Positions 50,075-61,905 of a DNA stretch of 64,000 nt are shown here, in pieces. The stretch's first letter is position 1. Each line of letters starts with the position of its first letter. Position numbers and translations under genes: made by a program. Location of the stretch: positions 2,915,501-2,979,500 of the forward strand of contig CATNEN010000038.1 in the NCBI GenBank assembly GCA_950097015.1, read 5' to 3'. The notes below the pieces were generated by a model. It did no database searches and was not told where the DNA came from. It saw only the letters and a program-made list of their open reading frames with translations. The stretch is from Macrostomum hystrix. Its lineage: Eukaryota > Platyhelminthes > Macrostomidae.

Positions 50075-50205
50075 CACTCGCGCTTATGCGAAAAATCCGA
50101 CTTTCGGCCAGAAACATTGAATATCTCGACTGTCTGAAGAGCTGGCGACTGATTTTTGTTTCAGAAGATGCGCAACAAAAAGTTGGCCCGTGATCTTGAG
50201 TTTCG
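50075..50205. repeat. Dispersed repeat copy shared with 34320-34455
   Basis: About 125 bp, close to 90% identical by eye to the reverse complement of 34320-34455. Shared landmarks: ttcggccagaaacatt, gtctgaagagctggcgact, and gtttcagaagatgcgcaaca through cccgtgatcttgagtt. The similarity crosses the putative intron-exon border of the exon-like segment at 34361. Confidence 0.8.
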
Positions 50206-51413
50206 TGTTACTGGGAAAAATTCCCCAACGGTAGTACTACTGCTAAAGCCCTGGCAGATCAGATGTGAATATGTTTGACAGATTGCAGTCGCAACTCTAC
50301 TTTACAATGATGCTTAGAACGGAGGGGAAGTGGCATCGTCAATGAAAATATAAGCGTCGACTGCAGGTCAACCACTGGCCAGCATCATAGAGCAGGACAA
50401 TTTGCACTTTTAAGTAGTTAACAGGTTGTGGGCTCACAGGTGAGCAGAGGTTTTTCGCGTCCAGGTAATCTAAAATATAATTCGGCAGTCGAAGATTTTC
50501 TAAGATGTCCCAAAAGCACAAACTCGGAGTGGTTTGTACTTTTAGTACGATCAGCCACCCACAAAACTTGGATTTCCCCTAGAGTATTGTGTGGCTGTAA
50601 TAAGCAATAAACTTGTGGTCAGAATTAAAAAAAACAAACACCTCACAAAAGCATTAATCTAATCGAAGGCTCATTGTAGATCATTCAAAACTATCGTTTT
50701 GAAGCCACTCTGATAATAATCAAAAGTGGCGATCACGAGGTCACAGCGAATCCAGTGTGCAATCCATCAAGTGCTCCAATGTGTTGGTTATTTAATGCGA
50801 AAATGAATGTTTTCGCTGCTCTGAAAATGTCTAGTGTACATAAGACGCAGTGAGTCTTTATCACTTGACACGCAGCACATCCGCGTGTGCCCGCGACTGT
50901 GTGCAATTTAGGCTGTTGTACAGTCCTAGGCTCAAATGAGGACTGTTCGTAATCAAATGAGAAGCGCATTAATGAGTCATGCTCAAATGTTCTCAGCTTG
51001 TGAGCACGTTTCCACTAATCGCAGAAGCAGCTATAAGAACAAGGTACTAGACAGGTACATTTGACGATTCTATTGTACAGAAAACGAAATCTGAAAACCG
51101 AAAGCTGTACTCTTCAAGCAGAACTTGCGACTAACACGTGATCGTAATTGAGCTGTCAAGGATCACTCAAGTTGAGACTGTTCTCAAGACTTGAAATTTT
51201 CACAGCTCTGTAGCAGACTGGCGCAGGAAAAATACACTCTGGCTAATAATGAGGGAGAGAGAGAGAGAAGGTAAGATAATAGTGCAAAGAATACAAGTAC
51301 CTTACAACAGTCTCGACTAAATATTACTTACCATGGCCGCGATAAATGCTAGCGTCTTTCTAAGGCCAGTTCATTGTTGACCCGGCGGTCCGGTTTCGCT
51401 GAAAGAAGCCAGA
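50206..51413. other. 5' flank of the P450 gene
   Basis: No other gene recognised. Probably includes the promoter and 5' UTR of the P450; an AG-rich run (gagagagagagag) lies at about 51250-51268. Confidence 0.4.
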
Positions 51414-54133
51414 ATGCTTCTTTCATTCGCAAAAAGCAGCACGCGTCAGCTGCTCAGCTATTTCGCACAGCCCCGCACAGGCAAAACCGTGCTTCTGCTC
51501 ACAGCTGTGGCATCAGGCGCGGCAGCTGGGGCGCTACTGTGGCGAAGAGCGCGGCGCAGAAGTCGTACCGATCCGGAGCCGACACTTCCGCCAGGACCTC
51601 GCGGTTGGCCGCTCGTTGGGTCGCTGCTGAGCATGGACCCGGCCCGGATGCACGAGTCCGTCGCAGAGCTGTGCCAGCAGTACGGCCCGCTCTTGTCTTA
51701 CCGGCTGGGCTCCCAGAGGTTCATCATTGTCAACGATCTGGCCATGTCCAAGGAGATGATGAAGGACGACAATTACACAGGCAGGTGCCAGGCTGCGATC
51801 TTCCAACGGCAAAGCGGGGGCTGCGGCCTGCTGTTCAGTGAGGGCTCCGTCTGGCAGCGTCACCGACGCCTGGCGCTGAAGACGCTTCGCGACTTTGGCT
51901 TCGCCAGGGACGGCTCGGCGAAGCTGATCGACCGTCAACTGGACGACGTCCTGTCCGACCTGAGCGAGGCGAGCGAATCAGCTAGTGAGGTGAAGGTCCT
52001 CGACACTTTCTCTGAGGCCAGTAACGCTGTCATCGCCACGTTGACGCTGGGACGTCAATTCAAGCGCGGCGACTCGGAACTCGAGTTCATCCGCAGCGCG
52101 GCCAGCGGCCTGTTCGCCACGCGGCCTCTGCAGGGCCTCTCGTTTCTGTTTCCCTGGCTGGACTGGTTGGTGCGGCTCGTGCCTGAGTCGAGCGACTTCA
52201 TGCGCCTCACGGCCGAAAATCAGGACTTTATTCGGAGGCAGATTGAGCAGCGCAGAGAGCTGATGGGCTCAGATGTGGAGGCTTTCGAGCCGGAGTGCCT
52301 GTGCGATGTCTACATTCAGGTTATTGTCTATGGCTTTTTGGCTTCTCAGGGTGTCTAATTGTTGTGACCTCGATAAGTCATGTTGGCAAAGGTTGAATCT
52401 GCAGGCATCACAGTTATTTACGTACTAGCTACTTAATGGTTTTGTTATTTTGCAAGAGGGAAAATACGAAAATGAAATAAGACAGTCTTTCCGAGCCTGC
52501 CTGGCATGAATCAGTCCAACCTAAATCAGGAATATGCTTTTAAGGAAAGATTTGTCCCTTGGCCGATTATCCCTCAATTATCCCCACTCAGTTGGCAAAT
52601 TATCCCCACTCAAGTTGGCAAATTATCCCCACTCAGTTGGCAAATTATCCCCACTCAGTTGGCAAATTATCCCCACTCAGTTGGCAAATTATCCCCACTC
52701 AGTTGGCAAATTATCCCCACTCAGTTGGCAAATTATCCCCACTCAGTTGGCCAATTATCCCCACCCAGTTAGCCAATTATCCCCCCACCCAGTTAGCCAA
52801 TTATCCCCCACCCAGTTAGCCAATTATCCCCACTCAGTTAGCCAATTATCCCCACTCAGTTAGCCAATTATCCCCACCCAGTTAGTCGATTATCCCCACC
52901 CAGTTAGCCAATTATCCCCCACCCAGTTAGCCAATTATCCCCACTCAGTTAGCCAATTATCCCCACCCAGTTAGTCGATTATCCCCACCCAGTTAGCCAA
53001 TTATCCCCCACCCAGTTAGCCAATTATCCCCACTCAGTTGACCAATTATCCCCACTCACTTAGTCAATTATCCCCCACCCAGTTAGCCAATTATCCCCAC
53101 TCAGTTAGCCAATTATCCCCACTCACAGTCAATTATCCCACGTGCTTGCTAACTCTCCAAAGCCAAAATGTATAATTAGCACCGAAAGTAGCAGCTGTCG
53201 TTGAAAAATTCTGCGTATTCCCTTATTCTCATCACCAGGAGAGAAGTCGCGCAGAGGCTCTGGGTGACTTTGAAACCTTCAAGGATCAGCAGGTGCGGAT
53301 CTGTTGACTTTGAATGCGGGAATTATTGTGATACAAATGTCATTTCAGGTTGTTTCAAGTTCAGAATCTTAGCCGTTAGCCAAAACAGTTTTTTATTTAG
53401 CAGTCAGCAGCCATCGTTTTGAGAATGATCTGCACACAAAATCCATTAATCGCTTGCAATGGGTCGAACAGTACTGAGCAGTGCTTCTTTTGTCACACAG
53501 ATCATCTCGGTAATCATGGACTTGTTCTTCGCTGGCACAGACACGACAGCTCGCAGCATGGAGTGGCTGCTCATCTACCTGGCCTTTGAGCAGAGCTGGC
53601 AGGCTAAAGTGCAGGCCGAGCTCGATACAGTTGTCGGCAGACAGCGTCGGCCGGCGATGCAGGACGAAGAGCGGCTGCCGCTGACGCGGGCGGTGATCGA
53701 GGAAGTGAACCGCCTCGTCTCTCTCAGCCCGCTAGGCATGTTCCATCGGGCTACGAAGGAGGGCACGGTCTTCCGGAACTACAGAATCCCCACGGATGCC
53801 CTCATCTTTCCGTTTGTCTACGGAATCAGCCGGGACGCCAAGTTGTGGTCCAGGCCCAACGATTTCTATCCGGAGCACTTCCTTACACCGGACGGTCGCT
53901 TCGATCCGGTGAAGGCCAAGAACAATGTTCCGTTCTCGGTGGGTAGGCGAGTCTGTGCCGGGCAGTCGCTGGCCCGCATGGAGCTGTTCCTGATGCTCGC
54001 TGCTGTCCTGCAGCGCTTTCGGATCCGCGTGGCGGACAAGTTCGCCGACAAGAGGCCGGAGATCCTGCGTGGCACCGCTGGCATTCTGCGGATGCCTGGA
54101 GATTATCGACTGACTTTCGAGGCCAGGGGCTAA
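51414..54133 (+). CDS. Cytochrome P450, CYP2-like, three exons
   Basis: Exons 51414-52319, 53239-53292 and 53501-54133, all phase 0 with GT-AG borders, give 530 residues, a normal microsomal P450 length. The N-terminus has a hydrophobic anchor (about 24-43) followed by basic residues and the proline hinge PPGPRGWP (59-66). The C-helix region shows WQRHRRLALKTLRDFG. The tiny 18-codon exon 2 links to the I-helix FFAGTDTTA (oxygen-binding threonine). The K-helix ExxR is EEVNR (Glu388/Arg391). The heme loop is FSVGRRVCAG with Cys472 as heme ligand. P450s of this type are haem monooxygenases of the endoplasmic reticulum that use NADPH-P450 reductase; substrate cannot be told. All key residues are present. 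Intron 1 is largely a private minisatellite. Confidence 0.95.
52570..53140. repeat. 21-22-bp minisatellite in P450 intron 1, unit aattatccccactcagttggc
   Basis: About 26 copies. The first third uses gttggcaaattatc units and the rest gttagccaattatc, with a larger block including tagtcgattatc duplicated. It fills most of the 919-bp intron. Confidence 0.92.
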
Positions 54134-54843
54134 GGGGGAAGGCCACGACGGATTTTCGATACCCACCGCCCACTTCACAATGGCTCCCAAACCAAATGAC
54201 CGATTTTCTTGAAAGTCCACCGTGTGGATCAACATTTTCCGCCCTTTACGATCAGCATCGTCCAGATATTCAGCCTGGTGCCAAGGACAGCCAGCATTGC
54301 TCTATATAAACCTCTACTATGGCGAATCTATGAACTGGTTCAATAATTTAATAACTAACAATATAGTCAACAATGATAGCCGACGTGGTTTCCGAGAGAC
54401 GATAGAGACGCCTCGACGAGAATCGTAAAAATACGCCCGTGATATTTATTCTTTTAAGAGACAGGTGAGACTTACGTCCTGCTAGTTGAGTGGTTCTTTG
54501 TAAAAAACGACACAAGTTAACAGAAAATCATTTTTCTAGGTTTTATAACAGCCATCAACCCCTTTGAGATAAAAATGATTAGCTATATGATTTTCTTAGA
54601 AATTTCGCAAGGTTTGTCAGTTGTCAATCGTCAATGACTTCCGTTTCGTATTTTTTTCTCTACGAATGTCGATCTCAATCTCGAATTTTTTTAGCAAAAT
54701 TTCGACTTCCCGAATTTACACTCGGAATTTTCAAACCTTTCGCCTTTCGTTGACCCAAAGTTTCTAGGCTTTGGAATTTTACTGCTTTAAACGATTCAAA
54801 TTCGGGATGTTTTTTCTTTTATTTTGCGTTTTGTTTGAAATTC
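54134..54843. other. 3' flank of the P450 gene, AT-rich
   Basis: Downstream sequence and probable 3' UTR; no further gene recognised before the foldback transposon. Confidence 0.4.
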
Positions 54844-54845
54844 TA

Positions 54846-55704
54846 TACTGTCTAACAAAATTTCTTGTACGGTTGCTTCTGCTGCCTCTAGTATCCATAA
54901 TTTCCATCCGATTCAAATGAAAATTAGTGCAAATGAAAGCTGGGAATCTCTTCAACATTTTCTGTTTCACCGTATTTTTTTATTCTGGAGTGGCTCGGAA
55001 CAGCTTGCCGTTTAGCACAGACAGGTCGAATAAAAAAAGTGACAGAATGACATAGAGCAAGCAGTCTATGGCCAACTTTCTTCACGCGCTGACAAACTCC
55101 ACAGAGTGTCTAGGAAGCCTTCTTTGGTCATTGGTGACAGAATTCGTTGCCGCAAATTTGGTCGCATAGTGCTGAACAGTAGATTTTGGCACGACGAGAT
55201 GGTTTGCAATCCTGCCAAGCGACCAGCCTGCGTCCTCTCGAAGCGAAACGATTCTCCAACGAATTTCTTGGCTCACAACAGGCATGTCTCTCAGAAAGGG
55301 CAATTTAAGTCATGGAACTTTGCGAGGAAGCACAGGGTTATACAGTGTGCGATAGTTTAGGCCATAGACATGTCGCCTGGGGTGAATAAGTAAAGCAAGC
55401 CCCACACACAGAGCGATCGATCGACAGAAGGCTTCCTAGACACTCTACTGTGGAGTTTGTCAGCGCGTGAAGAAAGTTGGCCATAGACTGCTTGCTCTAT
55501 GTCATTCTGTCACTTTTTTATTCGACCTGTCTGTGCTAAACGGCAAGCTGTTCCGAGCCACTCCAGAAAAAAAAATACGGTGAAACAGAAAATGTTGAAG
55601 AGATTCCCAGCTTTCATTTGCACTAATTTTCATTTGAATCGGATGGAAATTATGGATACTAGAAGCAACAGAAGCAACCGTACAAGAAATTTTGTTAGAC
55701 AGTA
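54846..55704. mobile_element. Tc1-like foldback transposon with about 278-bp terminal inverted repeats
   Basis: The element is flanked by TA dinucleotides (54844-54845 and 55705-55706), the Tc1/mariner target duplication. Its ends begin tactgtctaacaaaattt. The left arm 54846-55123 and right arm 55426-55704 are inverted repeats with only a few differences, such as tgctgcctctag versus tgttgcttctag. The 302-bp centre encodes a remnant of the transposase DNA-binding domain on the minus strand. Very long arms are unusual for Tc1, whose repeats are often tens of bases, though long-arm variants exist. Confidence 0.9.
55082..55303 (-). pseudogene. Tc1-type transposase N-terminal fragment (helix-turn-helix)
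   Basis: 73 codons from an ATG at 55303. The segment EIRWRIVSLREDAGWSLGRI followed by ANHLVVPKSTVQHY matches the N-terminal HTH of Tc1/mariner transposases. The frame runs into the left terminal inverted repeat and ends there, and the DDE catalytic domain is absent, so the element is non-autonomous. Confidence 0.75.
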
Positions 55705-55706
55705 TA

Positions 55707-56926
55707 GTTAATGAATTTCCATGAGCACTTACGAGCTTCAAGCAAGGCTTCTTATTTTTGCAGCGATTTTGACACTATTGATCAATGCTTTTCGAACAAA
55801 ATATGATTTTTTACGTACATCCTTCATACAGAATTCCAAAGAATATATTTTATTCAATTTTTCTTAATAAACTTTATTCATCAGATTTTTCTGTCAGAAA
55901 TTGACATGCAACTAGGTTTGTTTATTTCTATTTACATTTATCAGTTGCACTTTCAATATGCATATTGAGATGCATGATTTAAAATCCTCCCGTTTTGTTT
56001 TACTGCTTATAAACTAAATGCACTGTGTTTACTCCGTTTAGGTAATCTCGAGCGCAATCCTGGTAATCTCCAGGATGTACAGTTCAGCTGTTCAATTTGA
56101 TAAAAATGGATATATACGCTCGTATTTTGATAGTTTTCACTTAGCTTGCACAACATCTATCCAGGTTTTGCCTAATTTGACATTTTCTGAAGAGCAAATT
56201 ATATTTGTGTGATAGTTAGCTTGCGCGAACATTTAAAAGTTTGTACAGAAATAGTTTTGCGCGCTATTAATTATTTCTTGTGAGATCTATGAAGAAGCAT
56301 TACATATTATCCGCTGTGATTCAGATTTATTAATAGGGCCAACCCTCAAGTCACAATGTCTACTGCTTGCATTCGTGTGTGCGTGCATTCTAAAATAGTG
56401 TGCGTAGTACAGGTCAATTAAGTGGACGGAGCTGTAGCTATTATTAGAATCATAAAGGGCCATGTTTATCATACAGGACGCTGTACGCTTGTTTACATGA
56501 CGTCGATCGCGTAGGCGCGTTCCAAACAAAGATCCTGAATTATATTTGATTGTACATATTATTGCTATCTTAGGAGCTATAAAGCATGAAGCATTTTCAA
56601 AATTCAACAATCTATTACGAGCGCATTAGGCTTAAAATAGGCGAAAACTGCATGCTGTGAGCGTCGATAAATTTCATACCAGCAGCACGCAGGCCTATGC
56701 TAGCATGATATACTGTCTTCGCCGTAGCACAGAACTGCTTTAAATTCACACGATTGAAGATCACGCAGGTGAGAAGCTATTGAGTTGAACATTCTGTTAT
56801 GTAAGCCCAATAGTCCTTCAGGATTCATTAATTGGTCCCATCGTAGCTTTTAAGATTGTACACTCTCTGCCCAACTGTACTACAGAATACTAGCTTTAGC
56901 CCTTTTGTTCTCAAACACTCCACTCC
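55707..56926. other. AT-rich intergenic, no gene recognised
   Basis: No exon or sizeable repeat could be supported here. Confidence 0.4.
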
Positions 56927-59437
56927 TTCAAAATACTATCCTGTGTACTCCAGTCCTTCAAAACACCATCCTGTGTACTCCAGTCCTTCTAAACACCATC
57001 CTGTGTACTCCAGTCCTTCAAAACACCATCCCGTGTACTCCAGTCCTTCAAAACACCATCCTGTGTACTTCAGTCCTTCAAAACACCATCCTGTGTACTC
57101 CAGTCCTTCAAAACACCATCCTGTGTACTTCAGTCCTTCAAAACACCATCCTGTGTACTCCAGTCCTTCCATACACCATCCTGTGTACTCCAGTCCTTCA
57201 AAACACCATCCTGTGTACTCCAGTCCTTCTAAACACCATCCTGTGTACTCCAGTCCTTCAAAACACCATCCCGTGTACTCCAGTCCTTCCAAACACCATC
57301 CTGTGTACTCCAGTCCTTCAAAACACCATCCTGTGTACCCCAGTCCTTCAAAACACCATCCCGTGTACCCCAGTCCTTCAAAACACCATCCTGTGTACCC
57401 CACTCCTTCAAAACACCATCCTGTGTACTCCAGTCCTTCAAAACACCATCCTGTGTACTCCAGTCCTTCAAAACACCATCATGTGTACTCCAGTCCTTCA
57501 AAACACCATCCTGTGTACTCCAGTCCTTCAAAACACCATCCTGTGTACTCCAGTCCTTCAAAACACCATCCCGTGTACCCCAGTCCTTCAAAACACTATC
57601 CTGAGTACTCCAGTCCTTCAAAACACTATCCTGTGTACCCGAGTCCTTCAAAACACCATCCTGTGTACTCCAGTCCTTCAAAACACCATCATGTGTACTC
57701 CAGTCCTTCAAAACACCATCCTGTGTACTCCAGTCCTTCAAAACACCATCCTGTGTACTCCAGTCCTTCAAAACACCATCCCGTGTACCCCAGTCCTTCA
57801 AAACACTATCCTGAGTACTCCAGTCCTTCAAAACACTATCCTGTGTACCCCAGTCCTTCAAAACACCATCCTGTGTACTCCAGTCCTTCAAAACACTATC
57901 ATGTGCACTCCAGTCCTTCAAAACACCATCCTGTGTACTCCAGTCCTTCAAAACACCATCCCGTGTACCCCAGTCCTTCAAAACACTATCCTGTGTACTC
58001 CAGTCCTTCAAAACACTATCCTGTGTACCCCAGTCCTTCAAAACACTATCCTGTGTACTCCAGTCCTTCAAAACACGATCCTGTGTACTCCAGTCCTTCA
58101 AAACACTATCCTGTGTACTCCAGTCCTTCAAAACACCATCCCGTGTATTCCAGTCATTCCAAACACCATCCTGAGTACTCCAGTCCTTCAAAACACTATC
58201 CCGTGTACTCCAGTCCTTCAAAACACTATCCTGAGTACTCCAGTCCTTCAAAACACTATCCTGTGTACCCCAGTCCTTCAAAACACCATCCCGTGTACCC
58301 CAGTCCTTCAAAACACTATCCTGTGTACTCCAGTCCTTCAAAACACTATCCTGTGTACCCCAGTCCTTCAAAACACTATCCTGTGTACTCCAGTCCTTCA
58401 AAACACCATCCTGTGTACTCCAGTCCTTCAAAACACTATCCTGTGTACTCCAGTCCTTCAAAACACCATCCCGTGTATTCCAGTCATTCCAAACACCATC
58501 CTGTGTACTTCAGTCCTTCAAAACACCATCCTGTGTACTTCAGTCCTTCAAAACACTATCCTGTGTACTTCAGTCCTTCAAAACACCATCCTGTGTACTT
58601 CAGTCCTTTCAAACACCATCCTGTGTACTTCAGTCCTTCCAAACACCATCCTGTGTACTCCAGTCCTTCAAAACACCATCCTGTGTACTTCAGTCCTTCC
58701 AAACACCATCCTGTGTACTCCAGTCCTTCAAAACACCATCATGTGTACTCCAGTCCTTCAAAACACTATCATGTGTACTCCAGTCCTTCAAAACACCATC
58801 CTGTGTACTTCAGTCCTTCCAAACACCTTCCTGTGTACTCCAGTCCTTCCAAACACCATCCTGTGTACTTCAGTCCTTCCAAACACCATCCTGTGTACTT
58901 CAGTCCTTCCAAACACCATCCTGTGTACTCCAGTCCTTCAAAACACTATCATGTGTACTCCAGTCCTTCAAAACACCATCCTGTGTACTTCAGTCCTTCC
59001 AAACACCATCCTGTGTACTCCAGTCCTTCAAAACACTATCATGTGTACTCCAGTCCTTCAAAACACCATCCTGTGTACTTCAGTCCTTTCAAACACCATC
59101 CTGTGTACTTCAGTCCTTCCAAACACCATCCTGTGTACTTCAGTCCTTCCAAACACCATCCTGTGTACTCCAGTCCTTCAAAACACTATCATGTGTACTC
59201 CAGTCCTTCAAAACACCATCCTGTGTACTTCAGTCCTTTCAAGCACTATCCTGTGTACTCCAGTCCTTTCAAACACTATTCTGTGTACTCCAGTCCTTTC
59301 AAACACCATCCTGTGTACTTCAGTCCTTTCAAACACTATCCTGTGTACTTCAGTCCTTTCAAACACTATCATGTGTACTCCAGTCCTTTCAAACACTATT
59401 CTGTGTACTCCAGTCCTTTCAAACACTATTCCGTGAA
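56927..59437. repeat. 30-bp satellite, unit ctgtgtactccagtccttca plus aaacaccatc
   Basis: About 84 tandem copies over 2.5 kb. Variants at fixed positions (tactc/tactt/taccc; caccatc/cactatc; ccttca/cctttc) occur in runs, and blocks of several units are repeated, showing block-wise amplification. Because the unit is 30 bp with no stop codon in several frames, frames of over 800 codons appear on both strands; these are most likely artefacts. Confidence 0.96.
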
Positions 59438-59994
59438 TGTTAAACACCTTAAAGTGAACTCAAAATAAGTTGCGAGTATTAAAAAATTATTTTCGGCTTT
59501 AAAATTTCGGTCTTACATTCAGCAGCTCCAAATGAGCGTCCACATTTGTCAGCTAATGACTTTAAGATTCTTATTAAACACTGCTTTGGAGTCAGCAAGT
59601 TTGCTTTGGGTCAAAATTTATTACCAAATTCGGACCCGCAGTATGTTATAATAATAATAATAATAATAATAATAATTATTATTATTATTGAGGTGCGCAC
59701 GCCGATTGGGTGCTGATTTTTTTTGTTTATTTTATGTTTGAGGTTGAACAATTCGATTTAAAAAAAAGGAGTCGATAGGAAAACAGTTAGCATGCATAAG
59801 AATAATTTTACGAGCCCACTCGTATTCACTCGTAGGTGAATAAAATATTTGTAAAAAAACAATTTTTGAAATAAACAAAGGCACTAAAACAAAAAATGAA
59901 ATATTGAAATTTAAAGAGAAAATTAAAACTGACCGAAAGGAGAATAGCTATTGTGTTTTCGCATTCTAACTATGGGCCTCAGGGCAGTGGCTTT
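59438..59994. other. AT-rich spacer with an AAT/ATT microsatellite
   Basis: A palindromic (ATA)n-(ATT)n microsatellite lies at about 59650-59690. No gene seen. Confidence 0.5.
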
Positions 59995-60417
59995 CTATCT
60001 AGCTTTAAGTATGTTTTCTATGAAGTCCACAAAACTTTCTGTTAATTCTGTGCTTTCCTGTGTCATTAAATACACAATTTTGTCATCAGTTGTTAGGCTT
60101 GCGAAATTTCGAACAGTGCCTGCCACTTTCTCTATGAATTTATTTCTAATTGGAACATAAACGGACCAATCGCATCTAAAGAGAATATGAGTTTCACTCT
60201 CTACCTCGACTCTGCATTTTGGACATGTTCTGTTTTCATAAGCGATTTTCGGTCTTACAGTGCGCAATGTCTCACAGGCCAGTTTGTGGTTTCCTAGACG
60301 AAATCGGGACATTGTGCGCCTTTGTTCTGGGTTAGAGATTATTGTTAGGTACTTTTCTCGGGAGAAATCTTTCTTAAACGTGTAATAGAAGTGGCAGAGC
60401 TTGGCTGATTTTCCCAT
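59995..60417 (-). pseudogene. LINE-like retrotransposon C-terminal zinc-binding fragment
   Basis: A 140-codon open stretch on the minus strand with RTMSRFRLGNHKLACETLRT and RTCPKCRVEVESETHILFRC. This arrangement (an arginine-rich RLGNH block followed by CxxC...HxxxxC) is typical of the zinc-binding region after the reverse transcriptase in non-LTR retrotransposons of invertebrates. No RT domain was found upstream, so it is a 3' remnant or an insertion truncated at its 5' side. Confidence 0.65.
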
Positions 60418-60725
60418 CCTCTGAGTCCAGTGCCTTCGGAACTCTGACTCAAAGTTCTCTCAGTGCGTTTTGATGGACTTTGTTTTTCTAGTCTGTTGAC
60501 AATTTCGCATTACTTCACTATTCATTGTTCCCCAATGCCAACATCGCTGTATTCTGTATCTGCCACCAATTTGTGAAGTTTCGTAAATGCGCTTTTCGCG
60601 ATGACGTTGCTTTATAAATAGACGTAGGTGAAAGCTTCTAAAATTAGCAACCGAACGACTCAACACAGAAAAGTAAATTGAAACGCGGAGCTAATGACAG
60701 CCCATTGCAGAATCTCGCTGACGAC

Positions 60726-61773
60726 ATGTCGGAGTCCAGAATGAACGGGTGTGACGCAGAAGTAGTTCAAGAGCACAACGGACAACATGGCGGAGTGGTA
60801 GGCAAAAAGCTGTCACTGTTTTCTTGTCATTGTTTTTTTTTACATAAAAACGATCCGTTTGATTCGATTTTCAGCAAATTCGACAACGCTTGACTAGTTC
60901 AAACGTCGGTAACAATCGGAATGGTGTTCTACAGGAACAGCAGCCGCTTGGCTCGAGTGCAGTCAGCGACAGTCGGAACGGAGCTTTGCTAGAACAGCCG
61001 CGGCGGTCGTCTGTCGATAGTGCCATCTCGCTGTCTGAGCGGGACTCCAGCAGAGTTGAGAATGCGAACCAAGTCGACAGGAGCTCAAATCGACATGCAA
61101 TTGTCGGGTGGTCCGAAGACAGTGGTCACTTCAGTGGCCTCTTCCCGTCGCATGGTGACGCTGTTGCCGCGCCCGCCATTCCGTCCAGCCAGTCTAGTAG
61201 TTCAGGTGAATGTTTGTCGGTGAATGCCGGTTGCAGACATTAACAGAAGAACAGCAAGGATGTATTGTACCAGAGTCACTTGTGCCAGCAGCACACAATA
61301 GCCACACCAACTCACCCAGAACACAAACCCTGCCCCAAGCCAGACACATTGTTCAGCTTTATAATTTCGAATCATATTGTCAAAATTTTTACTAGCTCTG
61401 AAAACAGTAGGTTTTCGAATAAACAAGGCAGATAAACGTTTTGAGCGTACAGGATGGCGTTCAAAATAATTATAAAAATTCACGCGGTGCACAAGTGCCA
61501 CAACAACACCCAACAGACCGCATCTACACCACCCACCTCATTTGCTGACCAATCAGCAGCGTGGGCCAGAATGTTTCTATAACTTGTGGGTTCAAGAAAG
61601 CAACGTAATTGGCATAGGTAAAAGCTGCTGATTGATTGATCACTGCAGAAGATATCAGCATCCCGATGAGAGCCCCAGTCAGTGCCAGAGACAGCCCCGA
61701 GAACTCCGTTCAAGGCTCGCCGGAGCTTGCGCGCGTGCGCCGTTCTGCTGAAGTTCAAGACACATCATCTTAG
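60726..61773 (+). CDS. Unknown Ser-rich protein, three-exon gene model
   Basis: I do not recognise this protein. Exons 60726-60797, 60875-61205 and 61649-61773 join in frame (phases 0 and 1) through GT-AG introns and end at TAG, giving 175 residues. The sequence is polar and Ser/Arg rich, with QPRRSSVDSAISLSERDSSR and a small internal repeat (NRNGVLQEQ / SRNGALLEQ), and ends in EVQDTSS. No membrane segment or catalytic motif is visible, and it looks intrinsically disordered. The start is the first ATG of the open stretch. The third exon lies antisense to a minus-strand candidate exon, so one of the two models may be wrong. Confidence 0.45.
61202..61703 (-). CDS. Candidate multi-pass membrane protein, C-terminal two exons
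   Basis: Exon about 61703-61537 and exon 61397-61202 (stop TGA) join AG|A in frame. The first gives GLSLALTGALIGMLISSAVI (a likely membrane helix) and FTYANYVAFLNPQVIETFW. The second gives NYKAEQCVWLGAGFVFWVSW and CVLLAQVTLVQYILAVLLLM, two more likely helices. The upstream part and start are not found. The family is not recognised; a tetraspan-type membrane protein is possible. It overlaps exons 2 (4 bases) and 3 of the plus-strand model. Confidence 0.4.
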
Positions 61774-61782
61774 TCTGCCTTC

Positions 61783-61905
61783 CTGCTGACAACCTTCCTG
61801 CTGACAACCTTCCTGCTGACAACCTTCCTGCTGACAACCTTCCTGCTGACAACCTTCCTGCTGACAACCTTCCTGCTGACAACCTTCCTGCTGACAACCT
61901 CCCTT
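61783..61905. repeat. 15-bp minisatellite, unit ctgacaaccttcctg
   Basis: Eight near-perfect copies beginning about 10 bp after the stop codon of the plus-strand three-exon gene model. Confidence 0.93.

Noticed and set aside
56856-59468. 870- and 843-codon open frames on the plus strand
   Set aside because: They are produced by a 30-bp repeat without stop codons and are open in several registers and on both strands; kept as a repeat with a note in findings.
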